Source of the DNA: Ophioceras dolichostomum
Taxonomy: Eukaryota > Ascomycota > Sordariomycetes > Magnaporthales > Ophioceraceae
Assembly (NCBI GenBank): GCA_003049485.1
Contig: PYST01000038.1
Coordinates: 1 to 64,000 of the forward strand
Reading direction: 5' to 3'
DNA length: 64,000 nt
The position numbers were made by a program, and so were the translations under genes. The notes beneath the pieces were generated by a model. The model made no database searches and had not been told where the DNA came from. It worked only from the letters and a program-made list of their open reading frames with translations. Shown one piece after another: positions 24,692 through 34,486 of this stretch. Numbering within the stretch: position 1 is the stretch's first letter; each line of letters starts with the position of its first letter.

Positions 24692-25487
24692 TTAGGCGGA
24701 GAGCTGGCTGGCCCCGACGTAGCTGGGAGAGGGAGACCGGCGGGCGTAGGAGTACTCGGCGGTGTACTTCTCCAGCTTCATCTGCCAGGCGGCGACGGCC
24801 AGGACGGCGGCCTCGATGGGGATCAGCAGGATGGACATGTACACCCCGGCCCAGCTCTCCTTGCAGAGGGTGCCGAAGTGCGGGCGCTCCAGCATCGAGA
24901 GCGACTTCCAGCGGCAGGTCCAGCTGAGCAGCGTGTCGTCCGTGTCGGACGCATTGACGGCGTAGAAGAAGGTCATGGCGATCACCGCGGCGATCAGGCC
25001 GATCAGTGGGGCCACGAACGACTGCGAGGTGTGGACCAGAGTGCGGTTGCGGATCTAGTAGAGAGACGAGAGAAAGAGGGGTTAGTATAAAAAAGGTAAG
25101 GCAAGTTGCCAGTAGGTAGAGTAAAGGAGTGGTGGCGCCAAAACGTACGATGGTGACCCGGCTGCAGACAATGGAGACGATGTTCGTCAGGGTGACGAAG
25201 GCGGCACCGACCACCAAGGCCACGGTGGGACGCAGGTTGAAGTGCTCAGGCCACAGCGGGAGCATGAACTGATAGTCCTGCGGCACGCGGGTAGCGTCGT
25301 ACACAGCCAGGGCGTCGGCCGAGACGCCGAGGATCGAGATGCCCATGAGAAGCGCGAGCAGCGTGATGCCGGACCTGACGCTATCGACCACCCTCAACTG
25401 ACGGAGCTTGGACTGGAGGTGGTTGTCCTGCGAGTCGACCTCGAAGCTGGAGGCCGACCCGGCCTTCTCTTGAACCGCACCCGTCAT
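24692..25487 (-). CDS. Four-transmembrane-helix protein, MARVEL-like layout
   Basis: Exon 1 (25487-25149) and exon 2 (25054-24692) join at a GTACGT donor and a CTAG acceptor in phase 0, giving 233 residues. Four hydrophobic helices are visible. TM1 is around residues 35-60 (SGITLLALLMGISILGVSAD), TM2 around 85-110 (VALVVGAAFVTLTNIVSIVC), TM3 about 125-147 (APLIGLIAAVIAMTFFYAV) and TM4 about 185-210 (YMSILLIPIEAAVLAVAAW). Both ends appear cytosolic. The loop between TM3 and TM4 has two Cys residues (WTCRW, GTLCKE) that may pair. The size and layout resemble fungal MARVEL/Nce102-type membrane proteins, but no diagnostic motif was recognised, so the function is unknown. Confidence 0.78.
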
Positions 25488-27158
25488 TTTTTTTTAAGTT
25501 TCTTTTGTGGGATTCTTTTTTGAAACCTCGCGAGACAAGCCCCCGAGACACGAACGAGAACCAAAGACGGTAGTGGTGGTGTGATGATATCCAGTAAGGG
25601 TATAGTATAAGGAGGATGGATGTAGTATAGCAAACGACCAGCAACCCTATTCCCGTTCGTTGCGACCAGGCCCGGCAGTGATAGACAAAAAGGAACGAAG
25701 AGAGAAAGGTGTGATTCACTGGAAAGGGTATACCAAGGGAAAGGAGAAGGATAAGAAAGGAATAAAAAAGGAAGCTCGCAATAGACCTAGAGAGATGGGA
25801 GACAGCAAGAGAAAAGACAGACGAGAAACAGAGATATCGAGAGATCAGGGGGGGCCGAGAAACAGGACGGGAAACGAAACATATACAAATACCAATGAGC
25901 AACCGACCCTCCCTCATCAGCTTACCACTTGATATGCTGCACAATGACCTACCAGAGTTATTCCAGGGATATGCAGGCATGCATCCGGATCTTGGATGGA
26001 CGACGACGACGACGAGATAACCGTAGCCGCCGCGCCAATGCAGAATGCAGATATGGACATAGTCGGGATGCGCTGCCGTGCCGGGGAAGAACGAATCGAC
26101 GTGCTCACAAGCGTCATCCTGCCCACCCCTCCAATCTCTTAGTTGTAGGCACTATACTACTGTACCGCAGGAACCTAATTATGGGAAGGGTTGTATGAAT
26201 TTCTCCGCAGACAGAATTAGAGCCTCTAGTTCGCTACCACCAGGGGGGGGGGCATCATCACTTCCGGCACTGAAAGGGCGGGCGGGTGACATCCTTCCAT
26301 CCACCGTCAGCAAAAGGCAGGCAGCGTGGGACGTGTAGGCGCCCAAAGGCAGGACAGAAGGCAGAGATGGGAAGGGAAGATGGAGAGAGAGGGGCGCTGA
26401 TCTAAGGGCTCTCGGCCTCTCAGATTGGGTTGCAGAGGAGCATCAGCGGGTGCCGCAACTGTTGCAACTGCTGTACATACACTGCACAACCGACACCCTA
26501 GAAATAGCAGTTGCTGTACATAGAAGCATGCACGAGGGCGGCAGGAGAGTGCATGTATTCGAAAAAGAAGCGCAAAGACGAAAACAGGAACAAAGGGGAG
26601 GTGTGGGGAGGAAGCGATCGAAACCGAATGATGAGGCCAATCAGAATCCAGGCCGCGCTTTTGGGTCGCAAATCCAAAATCCACCCAGCGCTTAGCTCCC
26701 AGATTTTCTCAAGCGTTTTCAACCAGGGGATGTGCTGCCGGACCAATCAGGGACGCGAAGACAAGCGTGCCAAAACAGGGGACAATTTGAACTGCCGCCC
26801 GCATCCTGGGGAGTGTCGGTCTTGGTAGGCCCTGATTGATGTCTTGTCGCTCTCTCTCTGTCGTTCATCAATCATCACTCGTCGCTTGGGTTTTTGACAT
26901 CTCGGTCCAGCTTTCATCAATCATCCGGAGCCGACGGAGTGGAGAGAAGGGAAGAAGATGCTGGAGACATTATTGTATTGATTTTTTTTCGTACGCCCTC
27001 GCTAAACCAGGGAGCACCTGTTTCAAACCTCGGAGACACGGCATATTGCATCAATGTGTGTACAACTTAGGGCGGATCAACGAGAGCGAAAGAATCCAAA
27101 TCAACGGCTGTCTTTTCCCAGGTTTCCTCCGTCGTGGTCCCTGTGTTCAGCATTGTAT

Positions 27159-27179
27159 CACGTGCAAGGCCTGCACGTG
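27159..27179. promoter_or_regulatory. Perfect inverted repeat containing two CACGTG boxes
   Basis: Two 8-base arms, CACGTGCA and TGCACGTG, are separated by 5 bases. Each arm contains a CACGTG E-box, the core site of bHLH factors such as Cbf1 homologues. The spacing puts both boxes 15 bases apart, start to start. The site sits in the gene-poor region, 4.6 kb from the nearest recognised start codon downstream and 1.7 kb upstream of the membrane-protein gene start. Confidence 0.5.
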
Positions 27180-27587
27180 CTGTGTCACTTACGAGTTACG
27201 ACCAAGAGGAGCTTGATCGTGACTTCACGGAGGACAACGGCAACGCTGAATGAATGAGGGAGGTGGCAACGCATTTCTGCATCCCGATGCCGTACTTGCT
27301 TTGTCGGTTCCCCCTAGATATTTCGCTCGTCTTCTTTTCTGGATACATCCGGGCAGTTTCGCTACAGTAGGCAGCCAGCAGCCCCCCGTGTTGGTATCAC
27401 ACAACCCACGACGGACCACAACTCCGTTTGCTCATTCTCTTATCTCAGTTGTACCACCACCACTACCACCATCACGACCACGACCAATCGACCAATCGAT
27501 CAATGAATGGCTGGTCCCCAGGATAAGCCAGGCGGAAGGAAGCCTTTCAGTCGAAAACTGCTGTGGCTGCCCACCATCGTCTCCAAC

Positions 27588-27672
27588 ATACCTACCGTAC
27601 CTACCTGCTAACCTGCATTCCTTGGTCTACCTTCCTACGTAGAGGTACCACTACCTAGTAGGCAGGTACATA
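27588..27672. repeat. TACCTA/TAGGTA motif cluster
   Basis: The segment holds repeated TACCTAC, TACCTGC and, in the other orientation, AGGTACC and AGGCAGGTAC units within 85 bases. The same motif family recurs in most intergenic spaces of this window. Confidence 0.7.
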
Positions 27673-28170
27673 AATACAGCCAGGCGCCGTCACACATCCC
27701 ATCCGGTAAACGCTGGCCAAGGTCAGACAGGAGGAAAGAAAAATGACCCGCCCGCCCCAAAGATTGCCAGGACTCTCGCTGCTTTGCTGTACTACATCAC
27801 CCGCGCTCTTTTCCCTCTCCTCTGAAAGGACCGATTAGCATGCGGCCATCCGCGTGACCACGTTGTGCAACAGCTATAGGTAGACTGAGAGGAAGTTGGT
27901 AGCTATGTGCACTAGGCATGTACCTAGACAGCCTGCTTCTCCTTCCTGTCCCCCCTCCCCTTCCTCTGCCCTCTCTGCACCCAAGCGCTCTATCTTGTAT
28001 CTTCTATCTATGGTTGGTCAATGTGTATCCTATTAGATCCATGAAAATATGACAAACATCTTTCGGTCTGTGCATCCCCATGTATTGCTAGGAGCGTGGG
28101 GTTTTGGGCGTGGCAGACAAAACGTCCGGCTGCCAGCCTATCCTCTCTCAAGTCTCAACCTAAGATGCCT

Positions 28171-28208
28171 ACCCTACCTACCAGGTAGTAGGTAGGTAGG
28201 TAGGTAGC
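28171..28208. repeat. TAGGTA repeat with 9-base inverted arms
   Basis: CCTACCTAC at 28073+100 (28173-28181) and GTAGGTAGG (28188-28196) are perfect reverse complements with a 6-base loop, and further TAGG units follow to 28208. The segment could form a hairpin or cruciform. Confidence 0.75.
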
Positions 28209-28805
28209 TGAGTACTGCTTTTCTCCTCCACTTCATTTCTCATTTGCCCTTCCCCTAGTCCTTCCTCCACGTCCATGCCTTCTCTTTGCACCCACCCTCA
28301 CACAAAACAGCACACATATCACAAAAGCCTGCTTGCCTTCCTGCCCACGGCCGAACCAGGCCAAACGACCCATTTACCATCGGCTGTGGCACTCTACTCT
28401 TGCTCGCTCACTGGCTACCTAACTACTGTCGCGCGGGGGGCCATGGTCAAACAGTACAAGGGCAGACAGAGATGGCCGGCGGGAGAGAGACGGGGGGCGG
28501 GGGGAGGTTTGGTCTGTCTATCCGGTCGGCTTGCCAATGATATCCTCCTTTTCCGGCACGGTTACACCGCCGAGATCTCTTTCTCCACACAACAACTTCC
28601 CGTACTCCCGTACAACCTCTTCGGACGTGGGTGGAACACACGTGTGCACTTCCAGAGGCCAGAGTCCAGAGATCCGGCTGGATTCCCTCTTCGCTCCTGT
28701 CTCCTCTCCAAACTCCCATTCATTACCGGCTGTCTATCGATGCCTATTTCTAGAGTGCTCTCTCCTCTCTGTACACGGTAGAATGGATACATGTTGTCTC
28801 TCGGG

Positions 28806-28825
28806 TTTTTTTTTTTTTTTTTTTT
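28806..28825 (+). repeat. Poly-T run of 20
   Basis: Twenty consecutive T residues in the gene-poor region. It is a simple homopolymer, perhaps nucleosome-excluding or a processed poly-A remnant on the minus strand; nothing nearby supports a retrocopy. Confidence 0.9.
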
Positions 28826-30422
28826 GCTCTCTTTCTGTATCCGTTACGTGTATCGTATGTATGGATCAAACGCATCGGAGCGAACTCGTTGTTTTTCTAC
28901 TTGTCTTTTATTTCACGCAGGTTGAATTATTAGAAAAGAGCTTCGGAGAAAAGTTCGCCTCGCTTACCCTCCATTGAATACGAGGGAGGAAGAGAACAGG
29001 AAACTTTAGCCTACCATCTTTCCTCCTGGCCGTCTACCCTACCTCCTCTCACCCAAAGCAGTAATCCCATCGATCATCATGACTGGTTGAGTTCCGTCCG
29101 CCTGGGTCCGCCTGGGGGGAAGAGCCGGAGATGTCTCCTCCCCTCGCGTACCGGGGGAGACGGAGTCCTTGGCGGGCCGCATGCTCATGTCGAACAGAGA
29201 GGTTGTTGTGGGCGTTGTGGGCGTTGGTGTGATTCGCCGTCACTCCACCTTCCCTTCGTGGTTCCGATAGCGGTGGCCCGCCTCTTTGCTGGCCCGCCTC
29301 TACGCCCGCCTGCTTGTCCGCCGGCCCGCACACTGTCGGCGGAAGATGAGTGGGGATTCTTTTCTCCCCTTGTTTTCCCCCTCCTCTTGCTCCCATGGAG
29401 AAGGTCTTCTTTAGAGTTGATGGCCATCATGTCACCTGCTAGGTAGGTAGCTGGTGACGCGATGGGTGTGTCCATGAAGCTTCCGAGCCAGGCGTATGGG
29501 TCACATAGTAATGACCTGTAAATTAGGCAGACAACCAAGTGCCGAGACAGTTTCGAGAATCCAGCTTACCTACCACCTACCAAACACACACAGCCTTACC
29601 TACCAAGTGCCTGCCTCCTTTCCCTCTCCATTCACCCCCCGTCTTCTACGGGCTGCCCCATAGCGTCAGCCTGGCTAGCACCGTGCCAGCCAACGGAGAG
29701 GGGGAAAGAAGGCGGGGCCAAAAAGGACATATATGTAGCAGGAGAAGCAGCTACCCGTGTGAGTAATACTGCACTGCTCTCTCCCCCCTCCATTTCTCTC
29801 CTTTAATCCCGTCCGTCGCCCCCAAGGCTGGATGGATATTTCCGATCCGTCCAGACCAACGGGACCGCGTCGATTCCGTCGTGCAGCAGGTCGACCTCTG
29901 GATCGGCCGACATCTCCTGTCCCCTTCCCCTTCTCCTTCACCACCATACCCGCCGCCACTACCTCATCCGATCTCGACCCTCCTTCCCTTCCCTTCCTTC
30001 CCGTCCCTCCAAACGGCTTTGGTCCCCCTTTGGTCCCCCCATTCCCGCCCCACAGAGCTAATGTGCCCAGAGAAGAAACCATTTCGCAGAGCTTCGTCCC
30101 GTCCTGCCACCCGACTGCCCGAGGAGGGAGCGTCAGCATCTCTCTCTGCTACCGGCCCCTCTGCCTCTATCTGCCTCTGTCTGCCCTGCTCTTCCTATCT
30201 GGCCCTTCTCACTCCACAATCGCTCCCGGTCGGTAATGCTCTCCTCCCGGTAGCAGCAGGAGGTGGGGTGTGTTGGGGGGCTACTACCTACCCGTCTATT
30301 TCCCCCCGTCCACCCGCCAGCCAACCAGCCAACCAGCCAACCATCCATCCGACCTCCTTCCGTTTCCTTCTCCCCCCAGCGGCCCCCAGTACGTCCGCAG
30401 TGTACGTACCAGTCGAAGGGGA

Positions 30423-30464
30423 CCCATGGATCTATGTCCCATGGACCCATGGACCCATGGACCC
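30423..30464. repeat. Short tandem repeat of CCCATGGA units
   Basis: Four CCCATGGA-containing units occur in 42 bases, the last three at a 9-10-base spacing. Each unit contains the palindrome CCATGG. Confidence 0.75.
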
Positions 30465-31786
30465 AGACCCCCGTCTCCAGTCCCCAGCCAGCCCTAGTCG
30501 TGACGAATACCAGGTATTCGGGACCCGACATCTCGTTACACTTCCCCAGGGTGTGTGTGAGTTGTACGCTGCTTTGTGTTATGCTATTGTGTGAGAGGTT
30601 CAGTTTGTTGTTTGCCGTGTGTTTGTCGTGTCTGTCTGGCCGGGTCAGCTCATTGTTCACCCTTTGTTGCATCAGTATGACTTTTTTGAGATCTGATGTC
30701 TTAGAAAGTCTTGTCAGACTGAGCTGGCGCAATGGGGCCCCCGTCCGTTTGGTTTGCGGATCGAAGAGGGGACCGAGGGCTGGATGGATGGATGGGGCCC
30801 TCCTTCTGCTGCATGGATGAACCCTGAGGACTATTTTTCGAGACGATACATACACACTCACTGTCCAGTAGGGGGTGAGAGAACGAAAGTATAGAAGAGG
30901 AGAGGAGGAAGACGACTAAATCTGGGTAACGTCTGGCAAACCATAGGTGGTAGGTATTGTCGGGCTGGTGGCAGAGGGGTGGGCGGGGACAACAGATGAA
31001 GCGTGTGTCTGGGTGAGTCTACGTGATGGGGGACTCCAGGGATGAGGCTTGCATGATTCTTCACACGTATGTATTCTCTCACTCTCTCGCTTGGGTAGGC
31101 ACCTATCTACCTTCCGCATATCTACCTCCTACCAACCTACATGTATACACACACACCTACATGCATAGATAGCTGCACATATCTACTGCGTACATTACTA
31201 TTCTAGGACTGCTTGTATCTGGAATATTTGTTACTAGCCCCCTAACTAACCTACCACTTTACGTACTTCCATCTATGCCGCCTCTTTCCCTGTGGTCGCA
31301 CGCGCCCAGCAGGAGAAAAGAGGTGTCTTGGTTTCTTCTTGAGGTACCCCAGCCCAACGCTGTGCTCCCCCCATCACATCAGCTATCTGGATGGCTCCCT
31401 CCATTTCGGATTTGGGACTTTAAGTGTGAGTGCGGTGTGTCTGCGTGTCTGCATGTATGCGAGTGGGCTTTCCTCGTGGAACTGAGAAGCCGAACCTGCT
31501 GCCATCAAATGCATCAACCTACTTACTCCTTACCTCCATACATCTGGACAACTTCTCCCCCTTTTTTTTTACGTTTCCAGCGCCTTTTCTGTCTTCCCCC
31601 AATGCAGCAACAGTAGTAGAGCCGCATACCATCGATCGTGCTCACTCGATGGCAGCCTCTGCCCGCCGTCTCGTTACTATCCATACATTCGTTTGTTTTG
31701 TTGTGTTGTTCGTTGTCGTTTGCTTGGTGGGGTATCAGCCATTTATTACACTGGGCGGCTGAATACATACCTATATACTACACTAG

Positions 31787-33121
31787 ATGGAATCGATTAT
31801 TTCTAGTCAGAGTCTTGCCAGGGGCCCAGAAAGGCGACGGCGGCAGACTTCTTTCGTAAGTGTTTTCTTCAAGCCCCCCATTTTGACTATCTTGCCTACT
31901 ACCCGAGGAGCTGAATCATGGATGGTCACTCCCTATTTTGATCACAGGTCCCAATGCCCAGCGTCACACACTAACCCCAACCTCCAGCGTCTCTTTCCTC
32001 GACTTCCAACAGAGCTGCGGCTCAAGATATGGCAATACAGCCTACCAGAGGGACGGGTGGTCCCGATACGGTGGGGAGGAGATGACTGCGACGACGACGA
32101 GAGCCTGATTGGGGGCAGAAGCAGTGGTAACAGCGGCTCCTGCCCCGGCGGTGCTACTTCGCACTGGCGGACAGCAAGAACAGCAACATCCCCGTCACTG
32201 GCGGCAGCAGTAACAGTAGGCTGCACGACAACAGCCCGGCCACCAGCCATGCTTCACGTCTGCCACGAGTCCCGACGAGAGGCCCTGCGCCATCTGCAGC
32301 CCTTCTTCGGGGCCGCGGGCCAGCCCGGGCGCGTCTTCTTCGACAGCCAGCGGGACTACCTCTACTTCGGCGCCCGGGACGGCTACATGGCCTCGGACGG
32401 GCAGTTCCGGACGGTGCTGTCGCTGACCCCGCCGCGCGAGCTCCGGGCCGTGCGCCGCGTGGCCGTCAACGAGGCCCTGCTCTGGATCGATGCCGCCTCG
32501 GGCCACTACCGGCCCTTCGTGGCGAGCTGCTCGGCTCACGAGCTGGTCCGCCTCGTCCGCGAGCGCCTCCCCGCCTGCCGCGAGCTGGTGTTCGTGCCGC
32601 GCGATGAGAACCCTGTTTATGCTGAGGGGGCCGAGCTGGTTGTCATGCCCGATCACCAATCCACCTCATCGCCCGAATCACCCGAGCTCCTCGGATCCCG
32701 GGTAGCCTTCGTTCGTCGCCTCGAGCTGCAGATCCGCTCGGCCGTCACCCAGGCGCTCGAGATATTCCCTGGATGGGACGCCCCAGAGGTGAAAATCATG
32801 GCTTTGGCTCTCCCCGAGCTGCCTGATCCCGAGCCGGAACCGGAGCCCGAGCCCGAGCCCGAGTCGCCCGGAATAGTCTCTGAATGGGCGCCTGCTGAAC
32901 CACCTGAGCTGGAGTCGTACTGTCCGGCCAGGCCTTACTGTCAATACCAGAACTCGTACGCAGTTGCGCCCCAGATGCCTCAGCCAGCGAGGCGGTGGAA
33001 ACAACACCAAGGCGCCAGCCGACTAGACCTCATCCATCAGTCTGCCGTTGCCCAGTTTCAGACGTGGGGCAACACAGGCCAGGCTGTATTCGCATCACCA
33101 GCCTTCGCCTCCGGATACTAA
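31787..33121 (+). CDS. 2EXR-domain protein (fungal F-box-like family)
   Basis: A single open frame of up to 444 codons. The first ATG is at 31787, but the second in-frame ATG (31922, residue 46) is a good alternative, because the domain starts soon after it and the first 45 residues look like translated leader. The domain opens with LFPRLPTELRLKIWQYSLP and continues with PAMLHVCHESRREALRHLQPFF, the two hallmarks of the 2EXR family common in Pezizomycotina. Strands such as RVFFDSQRDYLYFG and LRAVRRVAVNEALLW complete it. The C-terminal part has a PEPEPE run from GAGCCx repeats and a Gln/Pro-rich tail. The function of this family is not established; the N-terminal segment resembles an F-box. The gene is convergent with the hydrolase gene. 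Confidence 0.82.
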   Translation: MESIISSQSLARGPERRRRQTSFVSVFFKPPILTILPTTRGAESWMVTPYFDHRSQCPASHTNPNLQRLFPRLPTELRLKIWQYSLPEGRVVPIRWGGDDCDDDESLIGGRSSGNSGSCPGGATSHWRTARTATSPSLAAAVTVGCTTTARPPAMLHVCHESRREALRHLQPFFGAAGQPGRVFFDSQRDYLYFGARDGYMASDGQFRTVLSLTPPRELRAVRRVAVNEALLWIDAASGHYRPFVASCSAHELVRLVRERLPACRELVFVPRDENPVYAEGAELVVMPDHQSTSSPESPELLGSRVAFVRRLELQIRSAVTQALEIFPGWDAPEVKIMALALPELPDPEPEPEPEPEPESPGIVSEWAPAEPPELESYCPARPYCQYQNSYAVAPQMPQPARRWKQHQGASRLDLIHQSAVAQFQTWGNTGQAVFASPAFASGY

Positions 33122-33978
33122 GCTCCAACGCATTCGCTCCACATGCTCTTTCTTTTTTCCTTATCTCTTTTCTTTCCTTACGACCTCCGAGTTGAGATAT
33201 TTGTCTCTTTTTCTCTATCCCGTATTCCCTTTCCTCGGCGATACAATAAAGCGTAGCGGCGCGCAGCACGAACAAATCTAGACAAACTACTACAAACCAA
33301 CTCTTCCGGAAGTCGCGGCGTCCGACTCAGTACATGTATACAGTGAGGAGCTCGAAAGACTTCATCTTTGCCGTAGAGTCACTTGATAAGAGATGACCTG
33401 CTACTTCTGGGGGACCGGGCGACCGTGTCCTGCGAGTTTGGGCAAGCAAAGCAAGGCAAAGCAAAGCAGAAAAACAGACGAAAAAGAGGAGGTGGAAGGG
33501 TGGATGGAGTTCGACAAAGCACCGTGTCGGTGACATGGTTTCTTTTCTTTCCGTTTTATTGTCTTCTTTTCCAATCCTTTTCATTTCCTGTTCTCATTCC
33601 TATATTTCTCTCTCGATTTTCTTTCTTCTTTTTCCGTTCGCACCTAGACCATAGGAGTTGCCCCCCTGATCTTGGACCTAGGTTTTAAAACCGGTCGTAT
33701 ATCGGATTTCAGGATACAAAAAAAAAAAAAAAAAAAACCAGAATGAAAAGTCACCAACACGATTGTACACCAATCCCTAGGAACGTAAGCTACCTCGGTA
33801 CCAATGGAGGTAGGTAGGTACTCAGCACCGAACTCCTCCCTCCTGCGCGCCGCCCACCTGAAAGAAACCCCTATGATCTCGTAAGAAGACCGTTAAATAT
33901 ATGAAGGTAGATAAAGAAGAGAAGCCGCTAATCCTCACCATCCTAAACACACCACCTATTGTTTTCCTTGTACTGCTC
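33122..33978. other. Convergent intergenic region with a poly-A run
   Basis: No gene is recognised in 857 bases between the 2EXR and hydrolase stop codons. It contains a 20-base A run at 33718-33737 and a TACC/TAGGTA cluster at about 33785-33824. Both 3' UTRs lie here. Confidence 0.55.
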
Positions 33979-34455
33979 CTACTGCAACCTCCCCGCCGCC
34001 GCCGCCGCCGTCCCACTCGTCGTCGTCATTGTAGCAGCAGCACTAGTCATCTTCCCCGCCACAGCACCGACCCCTAACCCGATCCCCTTCCTCCTCCCCC
34101 TCCTCACCGCCTCGATCGCCCTCGCCACGGCCCCAAAGTCGCCCAGCATCGATATGTGGCCCTTCTCGGTGCTGATCCTCCCGCCCCGCACGACATCGTA
34201 CCCTGCCGGGAGCATCGCCTCGCGGGCGAGCACGACTCCGTCCCCGGACCGGAACACCAGGTCGTCGTACGCCTCAGCCGTGCTGATGGCGTCGCGCCCC
34301 GCCACACGCGCGCCGTACACTGTCGGCGTGTCCTTGCCGTATATGACCGCCACGGGCGGGTATGCGTTCGCCTCGCTGAGGGCCGGGACGTGCTGCGTCT
34401 CGGCGCGGAACTGCTTCGTCTCGGCGAGGGTGCGGGTGAGGTAGGCGAGCACGCG

Positions 34456-34486
<31 letters not shown>

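Larger units (their letters stand above)
25488..31786. other. Gene-poor 6.3 kb intergenic region
   Basis: No conserved protein is recognisable. The longest frames (237 codons plus strand at 29881-30594 and 242 codons minus strand at 30133-30861) overlap each other and consist of Pro/Ser- or Arg/Gly-rich low complexity from C/T-rich DNA. The region is strongly enriched in TACCTA/TAGGTA clusters (27590-27672, 28171-28208, 29435-29450, 29565-29605, 30283-30298, 31095-31145), a 20-base T run, and CCATGGAC and CAACCAGC tandem repeats. It may hold long 5' leaders, a non-coding transcript or a regulatory region of the flanking genes. Confidence 0.5.

Noticed and set aside
29881..30594. 237-codon plus-strand frame in the gene desert
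   Set aside because: The translation is Pro/Ser/Leu low complexity from C/T-rich DNA, overlaps a 242-codon frame on the other strand, and has no domain or splice structure.
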